In this document: positions 41,036-52,345 of the stretch, one piece after another | How the letters are laid out: each line of letters starts with the position of its first letter | Numbering within the stretch: the stretch's first letter is position 1 | Assembly: GCA_905221615.1 (NCBI GenBank) | Contig: CAJNDT010000594.1 | Span: 113,779-177,778 of the forward strand | Origin: Symbiodinium sp. CCMP2592 | Lineage: Eukaryota > Sar > Dinophyceae > Suessiales > Symbiodiniaceae | Direction of reading: 5' to 3' | DNA length: 64,000 nucleotides | Translations under genes and position numbers: made by a program | The notes under the pieces: generated by a model | The model's input: the letters and a program-made list of their open reading frames with translations, nothing else | Told to the model about the DNA's origin: nothing | Databases searched by the model: none

Positions 41036-41634
41036 TAGAGCCGTAAATATTGTCGCAAAGCGCGTGCCCGCCTGGGCCGCAGGTGTGTTAGCAGTGGCAG
41101 CAGCAGTATCAGGAGCAGTTCCGGCAACAAGTAGCACCACGCCGAAAAGGGGCACTTCCGAGCGAGGCCGCAGCCTCCGCTGCAATTTCCATACTCCACA
41201 AGCCGCAACCCTGACATCTGTGAGGCTGAATCTAGCCCCTCCATACATGTAGGCCACGAGACGACCGACTCCTTTTTATTTTCAACAGGAGTCCAAGTGG
41301 GGACTGGAGACCAGAAGCGGTCGAAGACGTTCGCAGCAATCTAGGCCGGTAGCGTACACCCCGTTTTGACTGTTGCGGGGGAAAACTAATTCTTCGCAGG
41401 GTGGGAGAGGGGAAGACAAAGATTACGGAATCTCCTCCGTTTGTTGTGTCGAACGAAGAAAGGTTTTCTGTCTCTTGAACGACAGTTTGAGCGGTCCTGT
41501 ACCTCCTAGCACCCGCACGGCAGCAGCGATCTCATTTGCCAGGATTTCCTATGCCTCTGAAGAAGTGAAAAGAAACTGCTCCCCCTCCCAACAAGAGAGT
41601 TACCGTGTCTTCTAAGAAGAAATAAGACCTGAGC

Positions 41635-41756
41635 TGCCACCGAGGTAACCGTTACCTCGAGCACCACCGCCGGGACCTTGGACCTGTGGCTTCGTTGTCA
41701 GGCTCAGCTCTGCACAGAAAAGAACTGCCATGCAGCGTGGTCGGTGAACGGCTCCT
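41635..41756 (+). CDS. Thr/Ser- and Cys-containing exon 3 (tentative)
   Basis: The frame TEVTVTSSTTAGTLDLW followed by RCQAQLCTEKNC combines a Thr/Ser stretch with four Cys residues. It stops at TAG 41,756, so splicing before that point is assumed. Low certainty about both ends. Confidence 0.35.
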
Positions 41757-41892
41757 AGTCATATCCCTCCCCCAGCTGCCCTCGAAAGAGTGAGATTCTT
41801 GCGGACGGCGGCACTGGTGCTTAGCGTGATGTTTGAAGGCCAGAACTTGTCTTTAGCACGTGAGAGCGGGGCCGTAAAATGGGGGAGCACTT

Positions 41893-42037
41893 CTGACTGA
41901 GGCCACTGCTTCATCAACGTCAACAACGTCCGCAACATCATCATCTTCCACGGGCACAACAAGCAGCACCAGCACCACCACCAGCAGCACCACCAGTACC
42001 ACCAGCACCACCAGCACCACCAGCACGACCAGCACCA

Positions 42038-42073
<36 letters not shown>

Positions 42074-42345
42074 CTGGTACAGCCACAGCATCAACCACGA
42101 GCACTGCCACTGCCACTTTCACCAGCAGCACTGCCACTGCCACTGCCATGAGCACCAGCAGCACTGCCACTGCCACGAGCAGCAGCAGCACTGCTACTGC
42201 CAGCACCCGCAGCAGCACTGGTACCGCCACTACCCGCAGCACAACTACGAGCAGCGGCACTGGCACCGCGACTACGAGCAGCAGCAGTACTAGCGGTGTT
42301 GGCACAACCACCATCGAGGCCAGAGCGTCACAGTCAGGAGCCCAA
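41893..42345 (+). CDS. Large Ser/Thr/Ala-rich mucin-like exon
   Basis: One frame is open for about 150 codons of Ser, Thr and later Ala and Gly (STSTTTSSTT; STATATS; SSTGTATT). The DNA is a degenerate AGC/ACC/GCC array, but codon variation within it keeps Ser/Thr. The frame leaves the repeat at GVGTTTIEARASQSG. Upstream it fades at about 41,893. It probably forms an extended glycosylated stalk between the propeller and the Cys-rich modules. Confidence 0.55.
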
Positions 42346-42957
42346 AGGAGCCGCACTACTTCACCATTTTGTGCAGGTCAGCTCAGCCGACCCTGGAGGT
42401 GTGGTCGTATCGCAGCACTGCGATTCCGAGACTCTGATACCTCGGTAGGGCTTTGCCAGGACTGCGTTGCCCTGCCGGCCAACGTGCGGGAGCCCCAAGC
42501 GCCCGCCGTTGTTCAGCAGCCTGCGGTCCAAAGTTGACGCCAGGCCTGTTCCATCACAGCCTACGATCTTCATGGCTGCGGCCCCGGAATCTGCAGAACC
42601 AGCAGAGAGTGAGGGGCTGCTCGGAAGAACGGCGAGGCCAGCCGACGGACCTGCCACCGCCCGAGCAGCGTTGCCTGAACTCGTCTTTGCCCAGACCCCA
42701 GATTGTAAAGCTTCCAATGCCATGAGATATTTTATGATTTTGGTCAGACGGTTGATGTTTAGATGGTTTTGGCCAAGTGACCTTGTGATATAATCTGAGT
42801 TTAGAGCAGTACTTACCATCGGCGATTCGTAAGTGGTCCCCTAAGGCCCCTTGTTCTGCACAGCCTTTGAACCACGAACCAAGACCGTGCCCCTGCAACG
42901 ACCTCCACGAGTGGATCTGCCGGGATCTCAGGCCGTTTAGCGAAGGTGCGTTGTTGC

Positions 42958-43003
42958 TGATGATGGTGATGATGATGATGAAGATGATGGTGGCGATGAT
43001 GCA
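42958..43003. repeat. (GAT)n microsatellite
   Basis: An interrupted GATGATGGT/GATGAA array between the mucin-like exon and the Cys-rich region. Confidence 0.85.
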
Positions 43004-43740
43004 AGCACTCCCCGGGAGTTGAATGAGTTATCCCCGAACGGGTCCTCGTCCCAAAGGTCGCCTCTGCGGATTCAGCACCGCAGCGTACTCGCAACATCAT
43101 GAGGCTTGTAACGTCTTCATCGATTGCGCATCTTGTGGATTTGTACTCACACCCGCCTGCACCAGCACGTCACACGTTGTTTCCCGTCAGCATTGCCGCA
43201 TTGCGGTAAGTCCCGGCAGTCTGCTTTAGAGCCATCCTGCCGTCGTCAGACAGCAGGATCGCAGAGCCTTAAAACACACACTTCGTCCTGCAATGACATG
43301 AGAGGCGTTCTTCGTTCTTGAACGTTGCAGTTGCACGGCTCAGGCCAACCCAACAACTCAACGTTGTTCTGCCAGCCCAAGAATCTCGGGCCTTGTCCCG
43401 TGCACGCCGGATGCATCTACTGTCGTGGGTCGGACGAGCTGAGTCGTGCCGGAAGTGCGATGGGGTCATCGCTTTGAGGTACTGCAGCGCTGAGGAGCGC
43501 CTCGATCGGATTCGGCCGGCTGTGGTTGTCCATATGGCAAGAAGCGAACTTGTGCGTGGCCTCCTTCACCCCCTTCCCTCTTCCATCCTCACCTTTTGGC
43601 TTCGAGGCTCCCGTGCTGGTCAGCCCCCTACGACGCGACGTGGCGGCATGTCTCTTCGCATCGGGTACCGGTGCAAGCACCTACTGTACGGCCCCAAGGA
43701 CATGGGCCGAGTCGATGGTAGCACGTTGCCGGAGAAGAGC

Positions 43741-43927
43741 TGCCACGCAACGGCCACAGGACCGTTTGCATACTTCATGCAACGCAGGGCTTGCGTTCGG
43801 TTTGGCAGTGTGGCAGGCTGCCCCTGCGACGACGCCTGGGAGAAGAGGTGTGAGGGCCTATCTGCGTGCTACCCTAAGGCCCAAGACTGTCCCCTGGCTG
43901 CAGCGAAGCTGTTGGAGGCCGTGGCAG
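43741..43927 (+). CDS. Cys-rich module exon (CPCDD type)
   Basis: The frame contains ACVRFGSVAGCPCDDAWEKR, CEGLSACYPKAQDCPL and ends before GTAAGG at 43,928, a plausible donor. Its 5' limit is uncertain. Confidence 0.45.
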
Positions 43928-46900
43928 GTAAGGAGCCTTATGGTCTTCAGAATAAACATACCCCAAAAAGAAGAAACGAGAGATGGCATGCCTCACCATG
44001 TCACGTGGGATCCCGGAACACAGGTCCCCTGGACTGCGGCGAGTATCCTATTTGCCATCACGCTTCGGGTGCTTTGGCCTGGAGGAAGGGATTCAGATCT
44101 CAACGATCACGTGGTCTGCACAGCAGATCTTGAAGCCTTGACGCTTTGACCGAGGGAACAAGAGCTGTGCCGACAGTGTTGGGTGCATCTGCGAAGACAA
44201 CGAGCACCGATGCCAAGACCAGGACGTGCAGGGCTTGTGCCGGTGCCAGTACGGCAGGGCCTTCAAACTCTGAAGAATCAGCTGTAGCATGTCCATTGGA
44301 GAGGCCCGAAAACAAACCGTGCCTTCAGGATTCGGGTCTGTACATCTGCCTGTGGAAGGCACGCAGGGTGACAGCGGTGCTTGCTCAAGCAGAAAAAAAC
44401 ACACGGCGCTCACTCAGGAGCGGTTCCCGGTCTGCCCGAAGACTTGTGGAGATGACCAGCTCTGCAGCAAGACGTACTTTGAGGCTGGAGTGCTGTTTGT
44501 ACGGGACCTACCCAGCAGCCTCGCGAACATGTGAGTTCATTGAGGGTGCTGTTTGTGCTGCCGGAGTTCTGCAGTTTTCTGGTTGTCCTTGCCTTCATTT
44601 CTAGGAAGAATGTTGCTTGACCGTCGCAGCGTTTGCAGCAACGGGGCAGCTGAGTCTCGTGGAGAGGGTGCTGGTTGTGCTGAAACGAAGCCAAAACCGT
44701 GGGACATTTCAACAGATTCTTCAGTCTCCACAGTCTCCCAAAGCGTCCTACTCCAGAAACTTGGCCAGGACATCGTGCAGCCGCCTGGCCAAATGCTCCA
44801 GGCATCCTGTCGAAAATCCGCTCTTCACAGCCCGAGGCGCTTCGTGGAGGAGTGCTACCCCGGACCGTGCCCTGACCCTTGGTGCGACAGCACTGCCAAG
44901 CAGCCTCTGGGACTTGTGAGACGAGACGTCGAGACGATTTGAGATGGTGAGGCGCATGCGAAATATAGGCGTCAAAGCGAAGCAGCTCGGCATGGCCACG
45001 TGACAAAACTGAGGTGTGCTGGTGCTTCCGGGACCTTCTGCGTCCCTCGGGAGTTCGACTGTCCTGAAGTATGTCGGGGACAAGAATGTCTTGTTGCGCC
45101 TGGGTGAAGATTCACCGAGGCAGTGCCTGCGTCTGCTTGTGGCTTTTTCACTGCCACGCCTCAGCGAAGCCTGAAGCGCAAGTAAGGACAACTTCGATGA
45201 GCAAGGACGATGGCAGAACTCTTCCACTACGTGACACCCAGCTGGAAAAGCTACGGCAGCCCCATTGTCTCAAGCCGTTGCACGCAGTGCACTGTCACGT
45301 CCTAGCTGCGCCGCTGTTTTTCCTTTGCCTCCAACATCTCCTCTTGAGGCATTCCTGATGGAGCAGATTGCCCTTGCGGAGAGAATGCTCTTCGCTGCCG
45401 CGGCCAGCGTGAGGACTTCTGCGCGGCGGCACTTTGGCAACAGTTGGAAGCCTTCCTGGGCTCGGGCTCAGTGCGAGATCTGCGCTGACGCTGAGGCGAG
45501 CGAAGGCTGTCCTGAGACCTGCGACCTGGCAACGCACCGCTGGTGCTACGACCTGTCCTTCACAGCTGATGGCCGGCCCACCCAGCTTGTCCATAGCTTG
45601 TGCAGAATTCGTCAAAGTTCTGCAAGTTCCGCGAAGCCGCGGAACGACCCCGTCTCAGTCTCATGAGGCAGGCGCGACCCAAGCACACTGATGGTGACGA
45701 GTTGCGTTGCCAAGTCGCAGCCGGCACCTCACGGCTTGGCACGTGTGTCACATGCTTTGCTTGCCATGGGCGTGGCTCCAAGGCCGTGCAGCTGTGGGGA
45801 GCATGCGATGCCATGCAACTGGACGGCGACTTCTCAGAAATTCCCGGAAAGTACTGCGTTGAGCCTGCATGCTTCAGTGAGCTCAGGATGCACGGGGGTG
45901 TGGAGCTCAGCCGTTCAGTCGTTGCTCGCATTCGCACCTATTGCGATGCTGCTGCAGCTGCAACCAGCCGTCACGAGGCGCCAGAGGGAAGAGTGCTTGC
46001 CAGCAGCTGATTCATGTCCCGAAGTCTGTGTGGGCAAGACCTGCATCATTGTCGCGCCTTGGATGAGAAGTTGTACCAAGCTCATGCAAGCCACAAGGTA
46101 GGGAAGTGGGGAGTTGGGAAGCCGTCGAATCCGCTGAGGACTACAGTGTCTCCGGTGAGATTCAGGGGATTCGCGAGGAGTGCCTTAACGCCGACGTGGC
46201 CTGCCCTTGTGGGCAGAACGCCATGACGTGTGGTGCGGGTCAGGAGCTCCGGGTTGCTGTAAGCAGCCAACTTGAGATTCAAACTTGGTGATTCACTGGA
46301 TTCGGAGCCTCTGATTGGTGAGTGCCCTTGCGCCCTTTGATGCCAGTTCTCTCTTAAAGGGCTCCGTGAAGGCGAAGTTTCCAGTTTCCGAAGACAGGGG
46401 CCACGTAGCTGTGTTTTGTGAGATCTGCGCAGGAATCCTACTGCCTTCCACGAGGCTTTGTTGCAGGAAGGGCTGTGAATGTGGCTTGCACACGGCGATT
46501 TGTTGCGGGGTTTCTATCTGCGACACAATGAGGTCTCGGGCTCAGCCGTTGTCCCCTGCTCTGTCCGGACGGCGAAGAGCCCTGCTACCGACCGAGCAAC
46601 TGGGACGAAGGGGGAGACTTGATTTCAGTGTGCCGTGGGATCGAAGAAGTGTCGGGGAGGAGATTCCTACAATTCTACGGCACTCTCCTTGCTTCTAGGA
46701 TGCCCTGTTCTTGCACCGTGCGTCAAGGTCCTGTACGGGTCGGCTGACTGAGGAAGTTAACCAGTATAGGGGCGAGTACAAGTCCCAAGAGTTGGCTTTT
46801 ACCCGTCCGGCCTGACAGCACCGAGGTTTTGATGCTCAGGGCAATCGTCTGCCCACAGACGAGACTTGTGAGCCCTGGCAGAAGGAGTCCTTGCAGATTA

Positions 46901-48489
46901 ATGCTTGCTTGCGAAGCTTGGAACCTCTCTGCCGCCCACCTCGCCAACCGCAACCCTGCAACATCGGGGCTGCTGAGTCGTCAGGTGCCAATCGGGACCG
47001 GGTGCGGCTGCGGACACGGCTCCTTCCTGTGCAGCACTGTGCCCCGACTGCACCATGAGCTTCTACGTGCCGCATCCTCAAATGAGCTCCGACTTTCGTG
47101 TCAGGGCCGGGGCGAACCAGAATGTCTACCAGTGGGAGGTCGGCGGCCGCCACATGCCACGTGATGCCACGTGGTACATCCTTGTATCAGTTCGCGTAAG
47201 AAATGCTTGTGCTGCTGGTGTGCGCAGGATACTGTCCCCTCTGCGCACCTGGCGAAATCGAGTGCCCGCTAGTGCAAAACTTCTTCCCGGATGGCATGGA
47301 AGACAGCTCCTTGGCACGAACTCAGAGGGGCCCTGGGATCTTTGTGCTTTCTGCGTGGAGGCACTTGGCAGGAGCTTGCCGACAGCATGTCATCCTACTG
47401 CGAACTACGTTTGGAGATCTCAGGCATGGTGCCTCCCAGCAGGCAGTGTGCCAGAAGCCTGGTCGACTGCCCGTGTGGGCGCGGCGCAAAAACGTGTGCA
47501 GCCCTCAATCGCTGCATCTTCAAGGCATAGGGAGGGCGGGGAAGTGGGCTGGGGTAACTGTTCTAACTTAGTTCTAGCTTTCCCACATTCAAAGCCCCCA
47601 CCAGCTGGAGGAATTGCTCTTTTATGGGTCTTGCAGCGCTCTTGCCGCGATCGATATCATAAAACGACGGTTCTCTCACTTGAAGCATTATTACAATGTG
47701 CCAAGATATCACAGGGCGCGGCCTGCTGCGCAATTGATGAGAAGACGTGTGTCGTCGTGGACTACACTCCTGATGGGAACATCACAGGCAGGTGCCCGAA
47801 GACGAGCGCAAGTGGCCGGCAATGTGTGGCGAGACCCTTGGCAGGCTCTCGAGAGATCTGCTGGGCATCGACCGCACCGTGTCCCTGTGGCGCAAACACA
47901 CAGCGCTGCCCCGGAGCAGACCTTTGCCTCCCTGCGTCACGAAGCTGCCTGAAAAGCTACGGATCAAACAGGGCTTAGCTGCGTCTTGATTGATTCCTTT
48001 TGCGGGTGCGGTCATGTTCATCCGCCTCTAACTTCCTGATTTGGCACCAAAGTGGCACGGAAGGCTGTAGGATGAGGCGTTCAGGCGGTGTACATGTGAT
48101 GCATGCGCTCCATCCAGAGCCACTCCAGTTTCGGTGGCGACATGTTGTGACAGTGTCCGTCAGGTTGCAGAAGGCTGACGTGTGCCCCTGCGAGCATTGG
48201 CAGCTCCATGGCAAGACGTGCCGCATGCCGCAGTGATGCATTGTTTCCTCCAGCTTTCTCTTAGGCAGAAAGCCTGCGAGATCACGGAGTACAGCACGGC
48301 AGGCCAGGTAAGGTCTCCTCATTTGCATCTTCCGGGCGTCAGCCTGACACTCCTTCCGTGCTTCCACGCAGGCGTGCCAGAGATGACTTGGAAGCTTTGC
48401 GTGGACAGGGAAGCGCCTTGCCCGTGCGGCCAGAATTCGCCGACGGCCCAGACGACCCGCTTTCGGAATGCCTTCTTGTCCCCACAATA
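43741..48489 (+). CDS. Array of Cys-rich (CPCG) module exons
   Basis: At least ten separate short frames on the plus strand show parts of one repeated module. The module runs CPxxC...C...DYTxDG...C...CPCGxN...C...C. Examples: CPKTCGDDQLCSKTYFEAG (about 44,428), CPEVCRGQECLVAPG (45,080), CPETCDLATHRWCYDLSF (45,510), CPEVCVGKTCIIVAP (46,015), CPCGQNAMTC (46,201), CPCGRGAKTC (47,470) and CPCGQNSP (48,420). The pieces are divided by 100-400 bp with stops, consistent with introns. They follow the propeller and mucin exons on the same strand, so I infer one large extracellular protein ending near the TAG at 48,487-48,489. The family is unnamed to me; similar modules occur in dinoflagellate surface proteins as far as I recall. 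Confidence 0.55.
47690..47978 (+). CDS. Most complete Cys-rich module
   Basis: One open frame holds a nearly full module: CAIDEKTCVVVDYTPDGN, then CVARPLAGSREICWASTAP, CPCGANTQRCPGADLC and LPASRSC. It serves as the reference for recognising the fragments around it. It stops with TAG at 47,976-47,978 unless spliced earlier. Confidence 0.55.
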
Positions 48490-50179
48490 GCAACTTAGGC
48501 TGCGCTGCCCAGACCCACTGGACCTGGGCTTAGTGCTGGCTTGAAGGTTTTCAGCTTGCATTTGACACTCTTTCAGCAGCTGTCTTGTGGTCACTGTTTC
48601 CAAGGATGCGAATGGCACTCTGTGCGTGGCAAAGGTCATCAGTCGCTTGGCTGACTTGCTGGTGCTGTCGTTGAACTCGCTGGGCTCCATCAACACACCC
48701 AGCCCATTCCAAGAATCCATGCAGCTTGAATCTGAGCCGAGCCGCTTGAACAGAATCGCGTTGCAGCTGTGACTCGACTAGGCAACGACATTACTGAAGT
48801 GTTGTGTAAACATGAACACTGAACTTATAGCACCAGTGAAATGCACAAGCTCCGACCTGCCTCGAACTCGTTCACCTACGAGTCGTTCGGAAGCGCTCAG
48901 GTGGCGTTGCAAACTCATGTCCTGCGCCATGCTCCCAAGAAGAGTTGGCTCGAGGCAGCCAGACCTGCGTGCAGCTTCCTGGCTGCAGCAACATCAGATG
49001 CGCTTCAAACAGGCTGATTCCCCCAGAACAGAATATCCGGTCCGAGACGATCTCTAGTTTTTGGATTAAGGCTTCTGTTCAGCTCTTCTGAGTCGCTATG
49101 TGTGCTGAGGATTGACCTCCCCTCTGAGACGCTGCAAATCCAAAGAACGAGCACCTCGTCTGAAAATATTTGACTGACTTGGCGCTTTAAACATTGCTTC
49201 GCATGCGATAGTGATGGATCAAGCATTCAATTCCAGTGCCCATTTCTTGAAGGCTTCTGCTGAGCGCCACGTCCGCCACACTCCTGGATCTGAGACTCCG
49301 GTGCTTTCAAAGCTGGTCAGGTTGCGTGCCGTTCGGCCGTTGCTACGCCGGCTTTGGCATAAAGAGCTGCCAGGGGCCTGGTGCATTGCGCACATGAAGC
49401 TGCCAGGAATCAGACTACAGTTACAGTATCCTTCCTTTGCAGGTCCCTCTGGTGCCGCTATACCTGTCTGGCAGCCCTGTGAGCTGGGCCGTGCCTCCAG
49501 AGGCAACACCAGCATTCAGGTGCTGGAGGTTGCAACGGCGAGCCTTGCCACGCAGGAAGGGCAGGGGAGACTTCTTCGTGAAATTGGCTGGGGAGTGGGA
49601 GGGAAGAAGCTCGGGCCATGACAGCAACTCAGGATCATACCGATGGACCGGCCAGGCCCTTAGTGTGTAGTGTGTGAGCAAGTATCTGTTCTACGATTCT
49701 ACGAGGCAGTGGAGTGGGGCTGAGGTTGCAGCCGGGCGCGATGGAGTCTTTAGCCGCGGTGGGACTTGAACTCCGATTCCTCCTGGAAATCCCACAAGAG
49801 CGCCTTCGGCGGCGTTTAGATCACAAAATCTTGCGGTGTGCTCTTTGGTCTTGTTCACTCCCTGAATGTTGTTCTAGAATGCATGAGACCACAGCCCATG
49901 GCCAGACGTGGGTCATACTAGGATGTGGGATGTGCGCACAAGCTTCATCCAAATCCTGCTGGTTATGGGTCTGCAGGTTATCTGGCCTTTGAAAGGGGGA
50001 GGGTGTTCCCGTCTGAGGATGACAACGGACATCAGTTTGTCACTGTCACGCAAGATCCTTTCGCTACCTGGCCGTGTGATGAATCTCGCAGCGTTCGCGT
50101 TCGCAGTCCGCCTAAGTACTAAGGTTTGCAGTCACAGGCCCGGCTCGGTCAGGACTGGCGGGGCCAAGCAGAGAGGGCT
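48490..50179. other. No gene recognised; one possible exon
   Basis: At about 49,968-50,122 a frame after the acceptor-like GGTCTGCAG reads GYLAFERGRVFPSEDDNG then HQFVTVTQDPFATWPCDES. It has the look of a real exon (mixed composition, no repeat) but no domain I can name. Other frames in this stretch show nothing. Confidence 0.3.
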
Positions 50180-50870
50180 CACAGCTTCTGCTTCTGCCCG
50201 AGCATGGCCAGGACCGCTCGGCAGCGCTGAGAGGCGTTTACTGGGCAATGCGGGCAGCCTGCTTGCAGCAGAATCTGCTCTTCTCCGCTCGATGACATGG
50301 CACTTGTGTTTCGCATGGATGTCGCAGCACACTCTGCCATGCGCCCGTCTAGGCAGTTGGGAGGATCCCAGTGACCTTATCTTGCGCTTGAGGGACAAGG
50401 TCCAGGGAAGTGGACGGCTGTCTGCGAGTCATTCTCCGGACAAGCCGACCTGGTGTGACAGGCATATCGAAGAAGCCCGTCGTTGCGGCGAGTCCTGGAC
50501 CCCGTCGGTGAACCTCACGCATGCTCCTCAGGAAATCCCCAGTCTCTGAGCAGAGAGCTGTAAGCTGCAGCTTGCATCTCTTGAGGCCGTTGCCAGCATT
50601 AGCATTGACACCCAACACATCACGCTGATTGTCATCATTGAGAAGGTGACGGGGCCCAGGGTGGCGCACTCATGACGATGGCTCTTACTACGGGTTACAA
50701 AAGCTCCAAAAGTTGCCAGGAAGCTGACGGAGTTTGGGACGTCCAGCAGAAGCCAAGAATCAGCATAATGCGCCCTGTTTCCTGGCAGGAAGTGGACGAC
50801 GAGGAGGCCAATCTGCCAATCTGTTGCCTTTCTGCGGTCCTTGCACCGAGGATTCTGATTTCTTTTCAAG
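50180..50870 (+). repeat. Dispersed repeat, copy 2
   Basis: Same orientation and landmark order as 3,220-4,010, with smaller indels. It lies between the Cys-rich locus and the second TIR-like gene. Confidence 0.75.
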
Positions 50871-51484
50871 GTGTTTGTTTGGCATAGTAATAGATGGTTG
50901 GGGCGAAGTGTCGTTGAGTCTGTCAGCGCGAGATGCACTGCAAAAACGCATGCAGACATTTCGGCCTTCCAGTCTGCCAGCGAAAGCAAGGGTAGCGAGA
51001 ATAGCCTTATGTCTCGCCTGATGTCTTGAGCTGGGCGACTTTCGTTTCACGACTTCGTAAACTGTGCAAGTCCGCTGCGAGGCAGATGTCGTTGTCGTTG
51101 TGGTCATAACCTCGCTGCCACTCAGCTGCAGGGCAGGAAGGCATTGGCCGGGCTATTCCAAAGGTGCTGGGAATCATCGCGAATGGTTGCAAATGGTTGT
51201 CAAGGCATGCGCTTCATGTTCCAGCAAACTCCAGGTCCACTTGCATCCTGGCTTTCTGTTGCTTCTCGGTTTGGCGCTTGCACAAGCGGCGCAAGCAGCG
51301 CATCGTGCTGCTCTCAGCTTGATCTCCACGGTATCATCTTCATTGAGGTCTCAGAGTTCGTTTCTTCAGGTACCTGAATTCGAGGACGCAAACGCCCAGG
51401 AACTGCCAGCCACGTTTGGGTCCAGGAATCTGGATTATGTTTGTGCAGTAAAGCGTTCGATCGGCCTGGTGTCTTTCTGCATGC

Positions 51485-52345
51485 ATGAGCTGCGGTTTTC
51501 CGTTTCGCTACCCCGATCTAGCAAACCCGCTCAACGAACCGCAGGCCAGCCCAACAAGAGCGGACTCGTGCCAGGCGAGCAACATTCCAGACGGCTCCAG
51601 CTCTCGGCTGGCTATGATTTCCGCTAGATTCGATGGCGGGCCGGTGGAGAAGCTGATGCGAAGAATGCAGAGGATTCTGGATGCCCGCAACTACCATGTG
51701 CTTATCGTTGAGGCTGGAGTTGGTGATGATTTTGGTGATGCCACTTTGGAGTATTTGTATCAGATAAAACGGGAGAACGGCGTCATCCTGGCCGTGTGTA
51801 CATGGAACTATGCCGAAATGACGGCATCACAGTACTCGTCACACAAGGAGCTGCAGTTCGCACTGGAGAACAGCATTGAAGTCATCCCATTGAGGGTGGA
51901 AGACACCTACCCTCCAAAGCCACCCTTTGGTGACCATCATCCTCACGATCAACATGGATTGGGCCAGGCCCTAGTTCAGATGAAGATCCCTCCTACGCTT
52001 GTCTTTTTAGAATGCAGAGGGCGGACTGCGCTACAGATCGCCAGTGATATCGCTGGGAGATTGAGCAGCGAGAAGGCGGGGCTCAGGGCGAGGCACATGC
52101 GAAGCCCTTCACATGTTCGCTCCAGGAGTTCGTGCCAGAGGGGCTCATGGTGTGGTTGCCTGTTTCTAAGTAAGCTCTGTGTCACAGGCCCTGGCCAAGA
52201 TGCCGTCCTCGCGATCGTTGGCATCGAACCAGCTCCGATCACCACAGGCCGGAGCTTTAAAGCCTTCAGCCAGAAGCTTTCACCCGCTCGCAATCGCAGC
52301 CGCTTTTTGCGTGCACCGGAGCATCACTGCGATGTGCTTCATTGA
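51485..52345 (+). CDS. TIR-domain-like protein 2
   Basis: Codons from about 51,600 to 52,075 form a TIR-like domain. SRLAMISARFDGGPV fits the first strand and loop, ILDARNYHVLIVEAG the helix and second strand, GVILAVCTWNYAEMTASQYS the third strand, then KELQFALEN with Glu codon 51,848-51,850 where NADase TIRs carry their catalytic Glu, and IEVIPLRVEDTYPP. A C-terminal helix IASDIAGRLSSEKA follows. After about 52,080 the frame becomes Arg/Ser/Cys-rich and is probably intron. The first 35 codons also look noncoding; the sequence TTTGTGCAG at 51,440 resembles an acceptor. It is a close paralogue of the gene at 58.5 kb. Role in signalling or NAD cleavage is inferred. Confidence 0.6.
   Translation: MSCGFPFRYPDLANPLNEPQASPTRADSCQASNIPDGSSSRLAMISARFDGGPVEKLMRRMQRILDARNYHVLIVEAGVGDDFGDATLEYLYQIKRENGVILAVCTWNYAEMTASQYSSHKELQFALENSIEVIPLRVEDTYPPKPPFGDHHPHDQHGLGQALVQMKIPPTLVFLECRGRTALQIASDIAGRLSSEKAGLRARHMRSPSHVRSRSSCQRGSWCGCLFLSKLCVTGPGQDAVLAIVGIEPAPITTGRSFKAFSQKLSPARNRSRFLRAPEHHCDVLH

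Noticed and set aside
40716-41252. His-Asp-rich or Pro-Arg-rich protein at 40.75-40.85 kb
   Set aside because: Phase from the upstream propeller exon and the flanking GT-AG sites select the Thr frame.
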